A DNA stretch of 64,000 nt, taken from positions 1,698,630 through 1,762,629 of the forward strand of contig NC_018396.1 of assembly GCF_000208865.1 (NCBI RefSeq), given 5' to 3'. The translations under genes and the position numbers were made by a program. This DNA comes from Neospora caninum Liverpool (Eukaryota > Apicomplexa > Conoidasida > Eucoccidiorida > Sarcocystidae). Below are positions 22,828-34,625 of the stretch, in pieces; positions within the stretch are counted from its first letter, which is position 1, and each line of letters starts with the position of its first letter. The notes beneath the pieces were generated by a model, which did no database searches, was not told where the DNA came from, and worked only from the letters and a program-made list of their open reading frames with translations.

Positions 22828-25800
22828 TCCACGAGACAGTTCACGTGCAGGAATCGATGGACGAGGCGCATCCAATGACGAAGAGGAAGAAGCAGAGAGA
22901 AAAGAAGACCTCACTGAATTACACAGCGAGACATTTTCTTCCGATTGAAGCCTACTGTGCTGACGTTGGCGGCCGGACGGTGTCAGACAAGATCTTCACT
23001 CCGCATCGTAGCGGAACGACGTGACCCCGTGAACAACGGACGGCCCAGAGTTTGAAAAGAAAGAATTCAGAACGGAAAACGAGTGTCCATACGAGAAAGA
23101 ACCACAGCCAGAGAGAGGCCACAACACAATGAGCTGAGGAAACAATGCACGGCGTGTAGGCGACTCCTCACAAGCCATCTTGCGCCCGAAAGTTTTGCCT
23201 TTCTGCCCCGCCAGAGTGACGGATGCCGGGAAAGTCAGAACCAGTTCCCGATCCAAAGCGCATCATTCTCTCCAAAGGAAAAACTGAGGACTACAGTTGA
23301 AAATCGAACGAAGAGAAAGTCACTTCTGGCCTGTCGAGACACCAGAACAGCGTGACACATTCTTGCGCTGCCGGAGGAACCGAATTTGGCTGTTGTCAGC
23401 TACACAAACGACGCTTGTGCTGGCGTAGTTTGCCGTCATCCGCTTAGGGAAGAGAAAGGCACTTGAAAAAAAGATACACGGATAATAAGCCATAAATTAA
23501 GTCGATGGAGACACAACAAGCTACAACAGGTGGCTGTGCCGCTCGCTGAGCACATGCAGCGTCCGTCCATCAGTCTTTGGGCGGGCCGAGGTGACGCCTG
23601 TTCAGTACAGTGCCTTCCAATTAAGGCAAAGAAGATGCTCAATCCCAGCTACAGACGCGCGCAGGATACCTTTTTTACGCCCTCTGAAATGCATGGCCTC
23701 CTTCCAACGCGCCAAAGCAAACGCATCATATCCTTCACTTGTACTTCTTGGAGTGTCTTGCTGGTTTCGGGGCTACTAGGAGCCCCGTTGCCGCACGAGT
23801 TTGTGTAGTAGAGAGGAAGAAAAATTAATCTGCGCACCTCTCTGTTTTTTTTAGCCGGAAAATATCCTCGCCGAGTACCTCATTTTGACCAGGAAATATA
23901 GCCACACAAGGTTGAGCGCAAAAAGCCGAGGACAAACGGAAAGTCGGAGGTTCCAAGGGAATATATCGGCGGCCTGTGGCAACGGGACCGCAGCAGCAGA
24001 TTCTCTCTCCTTTTGAGTCGCTGCACTACGAGCAGGGATGATCTGCCTCAACTCTTTGACGCGCACGCCTCTGAAACTTAGCCAGCCGTTGTCAAGATGA
24101 ACAAGGCTTCGGGAGGCTTTTGTTTTAGAACGGGCAAGACAGGACATGTCGCATGCTTGCATCAGCAACGTTGATACCGAGAGGACATTAAAGACGATTT
24201 TGCCCCCGTAGCTCCTCTTGACAAGGCCTAGTGTTACTGAGCAGAACAGTCTGTTTTAGATACGCCCTGATGACACTTCCGGCCTAGACACGTGGAAAGC
24301 GAGTGTATTTCTCTCCTCACCACAGTGCGTGCTCGGAAAACAGAAACCCGCCTCAATATGTGGTCCTCTTGGTACGAGCGCCCGGAGATTCCAGGAGGTG
24401 GAGGGGGGGTGAGTCGTCGAGGACGTGGCACCAACTGTCCAAGAACGCGGGACACTGCGTGCGAAAGCGACTCGAAAAGACTGGCTGGCCTCAGCTGCAA
24501 GCTATGGCACTGCTGTCAACCACATAACCCGCAACATACTTGTTGAGTGTTGGCTGAAAGGCTCTGAAAATTACAGGGAGTTTCTTCTCTCGACACTCAA
24601 CCTAGCTTGGTTCTCGCTGAGGATGAAGCCCCTTCTTTATCGCCACTTCGATGCCTTACCGAGATGCCTAATAGTTGTCCCACTAGCAACGGCAGTGGCT
24701 TTTCTTTGCGTGTGTCTGGTGGGCATTTCATGCCACAGATGATCTTGGTAGGGTGTCTATGTATTAGCAGGTGTCTCATATCTTCTACACAGCGAAGCAT
24801 GCTGAGTATACCATTCCAGAGAAAAGTGTGCCGTCCTCCTGGCAGAGCATCGCAGCCGTGGGGTAGGCTGTACGTCCCTGTACTGAAAGCCGCGAACCCA
24901 TGCCGAGCCTACTGGGTCACACCATCAAACGCAGTACATCGGTTTTATTGAGTACGTCAGTATGCTTCAATGCCATCTCGGGTCTCTCTAGCCTGCTTTG
25001 GTTGATCCCAATTCTCCCAGGGGATTGTTACCAGGTATTTTCAAATGGTTGGCAGGAACAGGGAGAGGCCTGTTTCCCCGGGACAGCAGGTCACGCATGT
25101 TTTACACAAGGAGGGAAGCTACGGTCTTCGCTGTTCTTTTCGATGCATGAACTAGTTCAAGCCTCGGCAAAAAATGTCTCTCCTACAAGGAATGGCGTGC
25201 CACCCGCAAAGCTATGCGTTTGCGGGCGACTGCGGTGGTCGGCCCGTCACCCCAACTGCTAAGATGAAATATCGTTCGTAGATGCGCGCCCCTCGTCTGA
25301 CAATCTGAAGAGCAGCCAATCAAAGACTCAGAGGTTTGTAGCTGCAGTGACCTTTGTACTCAAAATACTTACACGTATCACTCTAGCATTTTGATGTAGT
25401 TCAGAAACATCTTGTGCATTTGCAAGCGTTCAACACACGGGGATTACAGAACGAAAAGCAGTTGCCGTTGTATGCCTTCGTCCATTTCAAGCACCCGAAC
25501 AATCGATCGGGCGTATTTTCATGCACGCCTCGGTCGTTGGAGGTCAGGCATCGTCAAGCTGGTGCCTTGATTGTTGCAGCTTTCGTTCACAGTTGAAGGG
25601 TGGCAGGAGCGTCAAGCACTTGATTAAGGCCGTAGTAGTATGCGCAGTAGCACACTGGATAGTACAGGAGTTTGCTAATGACAAACCGTGTCCAGCAAGC
25701 TACTTACGACCTCTCAAGTAAATGGCTACCACTGCTATTCACATGATTCACGCAAAGAGCAGCCAAACTAGGTATTTTCAGCAAGTCAAAGAGAAACAAA

Positions 25801-26460
25801 TTGCACCCTCCCTCCACCATAGCTGTATCTGTCGGCTTTCTGATCGGGTTGGTATCGATCACTATGCAAGTGAAAATTTAGGCCGGTGAGTCACTTCTTG
25901 GGCAGCCACCTAGACAGCTGTCGGCTACAGCGAGAACACGACAGTCCACCCAGTCTTCAGGGCTGGTGGCCTTGTTCCAGATAGTTTTTCACTTCTTGTA
26001 CAAGTGCCTCGCGTGTGTGTGCGCGCCGGGGGTGGCCGAATTACGCCGATGACGGAGCGGAACTGGCAGAAGCCGACTTGGTTGTTGATTCTTTGTTTCT
26101 CAGTTTCCTGTAGCTCCTAGACACTCACTGCTGAGGTTTCGCTTATCTGCCTCCACAGACGGAGCGGCAACCTCTGAAACAGAGGTTGGGGCTGCATCAA
26201 GCGGGCCATCCCGCCACGGTAGAAGCAACCGTGAAGCCCGGAGGCGGTAAGGAAAGAACAAAACTGCGCGTTCCATTTGACGACCATGTCGTTACGGATT
26301 TGGCCTTTTGGGCCCTGCAGCAGGAAATCTCGACCAGCTAGTAGCCCCCGGATTCGCGTTTGCGGTAACGCACGCCAATCTACTGTCAACCGTCGGCCAA
26401 CGTCCTGATACTTGCGTGAACGGCAGTGGATTCGCCAGGCTACAATTGCACTAGAGAATA
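22828..26460. other. 3.6 kb gap: kinase upstream region and LRR gene upstream region
   Basis: The flanking genes are divergent (kinase minus, LRR plus), so promoters of both should lie here. I find no convincing gene. Open frames are short and lack domains. Base composition drops visibly in GC compared with the kinase gene and stays lower to about 47 kb. An unrecognised 5' exon of the LRR gene could lie near the right end. Confidence 0.45.
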
Positions 26461-28881
26461 ATGGAGAGAAAAAGCTTGAACAAAGCAACAAACATTTGGA
26501 TCAAAGTCAATTATTTACCCACGGCGTCTGCCGACCAACCACTATCAGTGGCTGAACCGCAGATAGCTGAAGCTGCTTGGGAGTCCCACCGGCGATGTAC
26601 GTCGAGGTTGAGCCAGAGGAACATTCAGCAGGCGCCGCCGAGGCGCGACGGGGTACAACAATCGTGGAATGCAGCAGCCCGGATACAGCCGATTGGCCTT
26701 ACTCAGACAGATGGAATCATTGGCTTCATGTCAAACTGCACAGATCACCTCGAGGAACTGCATGCCGACCTTGCCGAAATGGCGCCGGAGACGTCAGGCA
26801 AGGGCTCCCCTGGTCAAGAGAACTATCGGCGCTCCGTGTCCCCCACCAATGAGTCAGAACCAGCGAAGCAAACTCGCGCGGCTAGGCGGTCACCTACAAG
26901 AGTAACAGAGCTGAAGGTTAGAAAACTTGCTAATATCGGCAAAAGTGTGGCTTTAAAAGACGCACATTTGTACCAGCGTCTCGCCATCTGTTTTATTACT
27001 GTCTCTCAGCCGCGAGCGAAAGGTGATCAAGATGGTGCGACCACTGAAACAAGAAGAGAGTCTGACGCAGCCGACGAGTATTTTCAGAATGGGGGATACG
27101 ATGACCAAAGCTTAACATCTCTGCTTCAAGATTTCCGATTAATGCACAACAGAGAATATTTTTTCATTGACGAGGACCAGGTGCCTCAGCAAAGGCTGCA
27201 GTGTCTGACGGCCCTGACCCTCAGTGACCACTGGTGGCTGAGCCCCGAAGTGATCAAGCAAATTATCTCATCCTCTCAGAACCTAACCGTCCTAGAGTTG
27301 TCTGGGTGCCGTGTCGATGACGCCGTTGCTAACGCAATTCGTGGTTGCACCAGGTATGCCAGGAAATCAACGAATTGTCCTCACAGGATGTTGACTAATT
27401 CGCCTTCGCAGTGGATATAAATAACCACACATCTTCTGTTTGGTCGTTGTTATGAAATCAGGCTCACCACGCTTGACCTGAGCTACACCAAGACTCTACA
27501 TAACCTGAAGATCCTCCAATATCTCGAGGTTAGGGCGTTTCAAGCCTGAGTCCGTACAGCCTCAAATGCCATGTATCACTGTAGGGCCCCTTTTGGACTG
27601 TGCTGGCTATGCTTCAGGGACTCAAGGTGCTTCGCCTCTCAGGGTGTGAAAAAGCCGTCACTGATTCAATGTAAGAGAATAGGAGAGATATATACGCGTT
27701 CACTTGTCGTTCAGAATAGTACTCTCAGCTGTGCTCCGGTCTCCCGCCTTCAGGGTGGCAAATATCACTTTTTCATCAGGCCTAGAAGTGCTGCATCTGA
27801 GCGGTTGCTCACAGCTGACAAACGAAGGTAGGTTCAATGGGAAAAAAAAGGAAATGCAACTAGGGCGCTCGATAAAGGGATGCTCAACGAATTACCTGCT
27901 GTGCATGCCCGCTCCGGTCGCAGGACTCTGTACCTTAGGCCGCTCTTTGGAGACTCTCAGGGAGATAGATATCTCCGATTGTAACAACATAGGCGACCAG
28001 GTACCGTGTAACAGCCCATAGACAGTGGCCGAGAGTGGAGCGCCAACCAGAAGGAACAGGTGATATCGCCTGGAGCGTCTGTTTCAGCGCGTGTGGTCGT
28101 CAGGGCTTAGCATCACTATGCTTCAGCAACTCAAAGGTGGAGCTGCTGAATATCTCCAGATGCGGTTCCACATTAACTGACGATGGTGTGGCAAACGCTG
28201 TTGAGGCTCTGCCGCGCCTAAAGCACGTAAGTGCGCAAGCGTTGACCTGGGGAATGTGGTAGACTCAACCTTGGCGGGATACCAAATAGTGTGCTTCGTT
28301 TCGAGGTCTGGCTCGACTGAAGAGGCTGCTAACAATCCCTCTGGAGGAACTCATGTCCGAAGCATCTTATCGACTGCGTCTTCACAACAGATGGACAGCA
28401 GTGGGAATGCCCAGATCGGAAATGCCGTGATCGTCAAGCTCAGCCGCAGCTGCAAACACCTTCAGTACCTGGCTATCACGTGCAGCAAAAATCTGACTGA
28501 CGAGGCTATTCTGTCGCTAGTAAAGAACCAAAGCTGCAGCAAGCTCGAGGCAGTGGATTTCAGAGGTACGACCCCCACAAATCAGAAGTGATTTCGAATC
28601 TGGGAAGCTCCTCGTTCACGAGTGTGGGACCCCTCCATCTGTGTGCGTGTGCAGCTTGTCTGTTGCCCAGCGTTGTAGCAATTGAAATTCTCTTGCGGGC
28701 GGCACCCGCGTTGAGAACCGTAGATATAGACGGGTTCACAAAAACAGGCCACGACGCGATTGAAAAGCTCCGGAGGGAATTTCCAAGTGTGACGATAAGA
28801 GGACACCCGCTGAGCGCCCGAAAGGCGGGAATACCAGTTTTCCGCGTGCTTCCTTCAGGCAAAAAGGGTGGCAGGCGTTAG
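26461..28881 (+). CDS. Leucine-rich-repeat protein, AMN1/F-box-LRR type
   Basis: Eight-exon model: 26461-27353, 27462-27528, 27585-27670, 27754-27827, 27924-28000, 28104-28226, 28391-28565 and 28655-28881. All seven junctions are GT-AG and in phase, giving 573 residues. Residues about 1-260 are polar with no domain and no F-box that I see. The rest is a run of about eight cysteine-containing LRRs, with signatures such as LTVLELSGCRVDDAVA, LKVLRLSGCEKAVTD, LEVLHLSGCSQLTNE, LREIDISDCNNIGD, ELLNISRCGSTLTDDG and LQYLAITCSKNLTDEA. Exon lengths roughly follow repeat units. Such solenoids bind protein partners, often in ubiquitin ligases or cell-cycle switches; the partner is unknown. The start is uncertain (an upstream exon is possible), and the acceptor of exon 7 could instead be near 28324. 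Confidence 0.82.
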
Positions 28882-29287
28882 CCATGTTCGCCGCTTTGTT
28901 TTGTCACTTGGGAACGAGTAAAATGTTGATACACCTCGTGGCCCGTTGATCTATGACTTTCACTGAGATGGAATGCTGGCCGCTATGTCTTAAGTCCATA
29001 CAAGCATATCACATAACTGCATCTGGCAGGAGAGTGGCAGTAGCCAGATGTGGCCGCCCCCCACAACGACGAATCACCAATCCAGATTCTATCGCACCTC
29101 TTAGACGATTGCAGCGGCTGTCGCGGCAGGCTCGCATAGATGCCTCCTGTAGCGTGGGGAGGCGCTAGGGCGCATAATGTACAGCTAGCAACTTGATGGG
29201 CTTACGCTGGTGAATACATAAATCCGGGTCCCATTGTGTTCACGCAGAGCCTGTTCACTATCAGGCAGGAGTGAGACAACTCTCAGC
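28882..29287. other. Short gap between convergent genes
   Basis: About 400 bases between the ends of the plus-strand LRR gene and the minus-strand secreted-protein gene. It should contain both 3' UTRs. No gene or repeat seen. Confidence 0.5.
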
Positions 29288-29815
29288 TTAGCTTGCACGT
29301 AAAACCGTACTTTCCGCTTGTTCAGACGCCGGAAGCGTAGCATCTGAAGCGTGATTTGAATGTCCTTGGGAGCCGACGTTGCACAAAAACTCTCCTACCC
29401 GATGATGCGCCTGCCGCAACGTTGTTGATAAAGATGAAAGGAATCTTCTCAGAGAGCATTCTACACAGGAACCGCAAATCACCAGTAAAGGACATACTTT
29501 CTTTCCGGCTCCCAGGGTCATACCGACGCCTGGGACTTGGTAAGACTGAATGTTGCCTGGTCCGTTAGCCATAATAACACCGGAAGGCGGAACATTCGAG
29601 GGCACGAGAGTCGACGCGGGAGCAGCGGCAGGATGGACAGTGACAGCTGTCTTGGGAACCCCAGCGGTGAACATGTTGTAATGCTCAGAAGCTGCAGGTG
29701 CTAGCACTCCTCCGTTTTCTTCGAGGAACTGCTCCGGAAAATCTCCCGTTGCTTCTTGAGAACAAACGCCGGCTGCGAGGGCCGCAAATACACAACATTG
29801 CAAAAGTGATCGCAT
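29288..29815 (-). CDS. Small secreted protein, unknown function
   Basis: ATG at 29815 in a good coccidian context (CCAAAATGC). The unspliced frame gives 175 residues. The first about 19 (MRSLLQCCVFAALAAGVCS) form a classic signal peptide with likely cleavage before QEATGD. The mature part is Ala/Pro/Val-rich with no domain I recognise. A possible 87-base intron (29497-29411, donor AAA|GTATGT, acceptor GCGGCAG|GCG) is exactly in frame and free of stops, so the protein could be 175 residues (retained) or 146 (spliced). The spliced form would remove the second hydrophobic, cysteine-bearing stretch (VCPLLVICGSC). A secreted destination (dense granule, microneme or vacuole) is plausible for a coccidian but is inference. 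Confidence 0.65.
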   Translation of the reverse strand: MRSLLQCCVFAALAAGVCSQEATGDFPEQFLEENGGVLAPAASEHYNMFTAGVPKTAVTVHPAAAPASTLVPSNVPPSGVIMANGPGNIQSYQVPGVGMTLGAGKKVCPLLVICGSCVECSLRRFLSSLSTTLRQAHHRVGEFLCNVGSQGHSNHASDATLPASEQAESTVLRAS

Positions 29816-31427
29816 TTTGGTCGCTACAAATTACTAGCATACATTGACATTTGCATCCCGAAGACGCAGAAGCAAACTATAGACAGTTGCGCGTCACTTG
29901 CAACCTCCTATATTTTGGAAAGATGCCACGGTGTCAATACGCCTGTCGAGGGACGCTGTGGAGCGCCTCCTTTATGTCCAGCGGAGAGTAATCTGTGTGT
30001 CTCTTTTTTCCACGGACGCACAAAACCACATGCTGTTGCAGACGACAGCACCACACGAAGTTATCGATGCAGCCATTAGGGTTCCTAGCCTGTTACAGTA
30101 TCTTCCAAGACGCACGACTCAGCAAAGTGAGTTGTCGTCGACGGAAGAAGATGTGCGTGATGATGTGATGGTCCCTTGCTGCTCCCTAGCCATTTCCTTA
30201 CAACAACTGGCCACACGATGGGCAACTGTGTTTGAGGGTGGCGGAAAATGAAACGGAGGGAAAACCTGTCAGCGCAAAGCACCTTTGCTTCTCTCATGCT
30301 ACGCCGCTACGCTCTGCATGGTTTCCCATCTGTTCAGAGCTGTATGCATATTGTCCTGACCCTTCGTTTAGATCCTATAGTGTCACTTCCGTGGTAGTCT
30401 CTTTCGCCTCGCATCGACTAACTAATATCGTGATCGTGCTTTATTTCACTTCTTGCGATTCTCCGGTGAGTCGCGGATTGACCACGAAGACAGGATAATA
30501 CAAAGTACTGGATCTCCAGTTTGACTGGAAGACGAACTAAAAGCGCACAATTCTTGAGCTCAAGCTTTTCATTGCAAGAAACAGAAAGGTCACTAGAGCC
30601 GAAAGTGGTCACTTCCGGCTCAAAGCACAACGATTCTCAAAAGGCATGACCGTAGGCGTGACCTTCTGGGAGAGATCTATTTGTGGTGTGTGGGGGACAG
30701 CTGTCAGACCCGTTTGGCGATCCTTCTCGCCAAGGGAGTCTACGATGGCGGAGCGTACCTTACGACTGCAGTGCATGTTGTAGAAAGTGACACAAGCGTC
30801 CTTTAGAAATAGTATTGGAAGTTTGAGAGTCCTCCACACTCTAGTTACAGTTATGGCAGTTAGAGGAACGACAAGACTATTTCTGCTCGTGTGGCACTGA
30901 TGGTGGTTGTTAACGCAGCCTACAGCACGGATAGTGACTTCGCAGTCCCCATATTCAAAAGAATATGCGTCGTCAATGCTGCCATCAGGTATCATGCACG
31001 CATTCATACACTGTAACACTGCTGCGCTAGACTGCGATTTGCGACACTGCCAGCAGGCCCCTCCCCTGGCAGAGGCCGACTCGCATCTTCGGCTGTGCGC
31101 CGGCAAGGCGTTTCCTTTTGGAGTATCCCGCTTGGGCTTCGCACAGTTAATAATCATTATTTCAAAGCATCCGAAGGCAAGATTTATCTAGATCGTGTCA
31201 GTGGACCGCGCTGCCGTTTATATTCATAGTTCATTTGTCAAGCGAGTCCCAAACTCCAGTATCTGTGACATACGGTCGCATCGGCCAATTACATTTAAGG
31301 TACCAATGGCTCTGTTGCCCCATCCTTAAGCGACGGCTTTGGTCTGTCAATTTCCGGTCAATTTGTGTTGGTCATGTTGCATAGGATACTGACTTGCTTC
31401 AGTAATCTTCATCTTGGACGTCGGCTC
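29816..31427. other. Gap upstream of the secreted-protein gene
   Basis: Holds the promoter of the secreted-protein gene at its left end. A minus-strand open frame at 30609-31157 (182 codons from ATG) has no domain, and I do not call it. Nothing else seen. Confidence 0.4.
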
Positions 31428-31949
31428 TTATTCGAACAGCTCCCGTTTGAGACGGGCCAATGCCTGCTCTGTATCACTTGAGGTTATAAACAAATTTGGC
31501 TGTTCGTTTTGTCGAAAATCACTCAAACTTGAAGAATAACTTGTCACTCGTTTCCCAGCAGCAGGTGTTTCATCGTCCACTTGGCATTCCCTTTCTATCG
31601 CTTTCCAAAACAAAGATTTTTCCAAGAAGACACCCTATGCTTTTTTTCTTGCTTTTTGCTTCCAAAGTGTTTCACGTCTTCGTTATTTTGCCTCCGTCTT
31701 GCAAATAAATCAATCTTCAGACAACTGGTGATATTCACTGGCTCCTCGAGTCAGCCTGTAAGGATGTTCCCGTTTTCGGGCTAAAACGTCGGATGTGCAT
31801 TAGATCAGCGGCACGCTGAACGTCGTGCTTCGTCTTTCGAGATCGCAGCTATCCTCACCAGGTGAACAGTCATATCTGGGAGACTTTCTCGAGCGCAGAA
31901 AGCTGGAGAATAGGCTTCTCTTTCCGATGTCAAACCAATACTGTTTCAT
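31428..31949 (-). CDS. Tentative small two-exon gene, 87 residues
   Basis: Model: exon 1 31949-31859, intron 31858-31601, exon 2 31600-31428. Donor CACCTG|GTGAGG, acceptor TTTGGAAAG|CG; the join is in phase. The product begins MKQYWFDIGKRSL, is basic and aromatic in its first 30 residues, then polar, and ends with a short charged helix (ALARLKRELFE). The basic start and small size would suit a mitochondrial accessory subunit, but I recognise no family. The gene would be divergent from the CCCH gene starting at 32330, with about 380 bases between. The acceptor is only moderate, and an upstream in-frame ATG at 32102 could extend the N-terminus. Low confidence. Confidence 0.35.
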
Positions 31950-32329
31950 GATTCCGACTCGCCAAGGTATGAGGCACCTCCGTACAACGGGGAGTCTATA
32001 TGCATTCAGCAGCTGACTGTGTAGAGAGAATACAGTCCTGTGTGTGCACGCCTGGTTGTGTGATTGCAGAACTGACGGCATTATGACTCTTCTGGGCATC
32101 ATTCAACATCCTTCGCCGCCGGTGCCGAACGAATGCTAACACGAGTTTCCAGACGGAACGCCTGAACAGCTTATTTAAATACACGCAGCCCTCTCTGCTC
32201 GCCTGACGTCACTCTGGTAGCTGAAAGGCTCCTCATTCCTTACTTACTTCAGCGGCCTAACAGATCGATTTAGGAGAGGCCTTTCCGAGCCGTTTTTCAT
32301 CACATATTTCGGACAGCCATTTCGACAAA
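31950..32329. promoter_or_regulatory. Upstream region of the CCCH gene, possibly bidirectional promoter
   Basis: About 380 bases between the CCCH gene start (plus) and the tentative minus-strand gene. No motif is assigned; the call rests on geometry alone. Confidence 0.3.
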
Positions 32330-34625
32330 ATGCAGTACCAGTACAGTCTTCTCAATGCAATTCCTAGAGCCGGCGCTGCTCAGGCTCCCAAGCAGCGCCC
32401 GCCTCCGCCACCGCCTGCGTCCCCCCCCGGTTTGAGGCATTACACGCTGTCCGAAGTTGAGCTGGCGACCTTCCGCACGCAACTATGTGAGAATCATCAG
32501 AAGGCACATTGTGCTCAGCCAGACGCTTGCCCGCATTCTCACTGCCTCACTTGGCAACGCAGGAATCCATATGAGATCATTTACGAGTAAGCTGTCTTCT
32601 CTTCTGGCCTGCAAGGTTCTGCCACAAGCGGCCTCAGCACCGATTAGCGGAGTGGCTTCGAAGTAGGGTCGGAAAGTATGGTTTCATGGGCGTCGAGAGT
32701 CGTTGTGTCTTGTGTTGTTCAGTCCTCATCTTTGCCCCGGCATCGAGTTCAGACGATCGAACAGTAAAATGAGCCTCATCCGCCACTGTACGCGTGGCCG
32801 CAGCTGTACATATGCACACTCCAAGGAAGAGGAACTCTATCACCCTCTCATGTACAAGACTAAGATCTGTAGTGTGTTTCCGAACTGCGACCGCCACTAC
32901 TGCCCCTTCGCCCACTCTGTTGACGAGATACGACATCCGTATTCGAATCCCCTTATTCAGTCAATTTGGGGCAATGGAGATAATAGCTTTTCATCTGGCA
33001 TGCAGAGATGGTTGTCTTCACCTGTGTCTCCTCTTTCCGCCAAGCAACTTCAAGACATAGCATTACACCAACACCCGGCAGCTGCAGCAGCACTGTACAG
33101 TGCCGAGCACCACTTCTATGGGGTCCGTTCTGCATCTTCAGCAGATGTAACACCTCAGCAATTGCGTGCTCAGGATATGCCTAACAGGAGGCAGCCGTTC
33201 ACTCCAAAGCATCAGTTGAAAAGAAATCCTAAGAGCTACGATATGAGCAGTAGTCATTCGCTCATGGGACACCCTTCTCCACTATCGAAAAGTGCTCGAA
33301 CACAAAGGGATCGGCGCATCAAAGTGAAGGAAGACGCTATTGCTGAGCAGCCACAGGGTGCTGAACTGCACGAGCTTCTGGATAGTGACGTTCTGCGTCA
33401 AGCTCTTATTATGGCGCTAGCGCAACAGCTCATCGGCCCCCAGGTGAATCAGCTTTCGGTTGATCAAATAATCATCATTTTGGACCTGGCGGTCAAGCTT
33501 GCTGTCAGCCTCCAACCCACTGGAAGTCAGACTGAACTTCACGAACAACCCACCACAGCGGCTGTTTCAATGATAGATTCGACCCCTCCCAACGTGGCTT
33601 CTAGCGCGTATGGCGGCCAAACTATATCGGACGATCTTTTCGGAGATGCCACCTCATCGTCTGGCTCTGGTACATCATGTAGACAGGCTTTTATCGAGGA
33701 CTCCTACCCCTCGGCAACACAGGCGCTAATTGCCCAGCTAAAGAAGCTCGCACTTTCTGATCCTTGCGGCGATCATACCGGGTCGTCATCGGCAGCGGAA
33801 GAACAATTTGATGAGGCTGAAGGCTCAAGGCTCAGCAGTATGCGAGGTGGTGGAGCCATGTGGAGCGCATGCACATCGCCGATCATTGGCGAATCTTCTC
33901 GGTCGTCCTTACTCCATGTAGTCAAGAATTCTGACCATCTCGGGCACGAGGAACCACTGTCATCGGGTACCGCCCGGTCCTTAACAACAGCGACAGCACA
34001 GCAAGCAGCAGTGATAATCGAGGACGCGTTGTGTTCCGAACAAAAAGCATGCGTGGACGACCACGATCTCGCCGAACGTGTTCGGATCGGCTTGATGGGA
34101 GCACTTGCCGAGGCAGGTTGCCAGTTGCCGCCAGAGGCCCAAACCTCTTGTGGTTTGACTAACTCCCCTGGGTTGGGGTCGCTCTGCGGTGGCGTTCGCA
34201 GTTCTGGAGGCACTGGCCAGGTGGTTTCCCTCCCAGCTCCCGCGGCAAGCGTGCAGAAACGCTCTGTTGATTTTGGATCGAGGCCAGGAGACGATATATT
34301 TTCACCCCAGACCACCACATGCTCACCTAGTCCATTCGCCGGTCAGGTCTGCTCTCCTCAGTCCCGCACTGCTGAGTGCACCCCCGCTCCTCCTCCATCG
34401 TTTTCGGCTACTGCTGCCTTGGATAGTGTAAAGCATGTCTTACGAGGCATGCACCAGAAGAATCGAGTCGATCATCAACAAACCAAAGAGTTCCGTGTCG
34501 ATCATCATAATACTGCTTCTGAATCTGCAGCTGCCGCAGATGTGGTCCCCACTGAGTGTGGTACAACTCTCCCGTCGTCCGGAGTACCGGATAGTGCTGC
34601 AGCAACAGATCTTTCGTGGCCGTAG
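32330..34625 (+). CDS. CCCH-type zinc-finger RNA-binding protein
   Basis: Two exons: 32330-32586 and 32723-34625, intron 32587-32722 (GA|GTAAGC, TTGTTCAG|T), in phase, 719 residues. The ATG context ACAAAATG matches the coccidian consensus. Residues 40-150 form a compact Cys/His region: a first unit with CENHQKAHC and CPHSHC, a second unit with [16 protein letters not shown], and a third with [22 protein letters not shown]. The layout resembles the tandem CCCH region of Unkempt and plant RR-TZF-type proteins, which bind mRNA and control stability or translation. The proline run before the fingers and the about 560-residue Ser/Gln/Thr-rich tail look disordered. A short helical stretch near residues 360-410 ([15 protein letters not shown]) may be a protein-interaction motif. 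The intron splits the zinc-finger block. Confidence 0.9.

Noticed and set aside
22825..22914. Kinase start at 22914
   Set aside because: The codon there is GTG; the first ATG in frame is at 22827 and another at 22821.
30609..31157. Minus-strand 182-codon frame from an ATG
   Set aside because: Parts look protein-like, but there is no domain, no signal, and no splice evidence. It remains a weak candidate.
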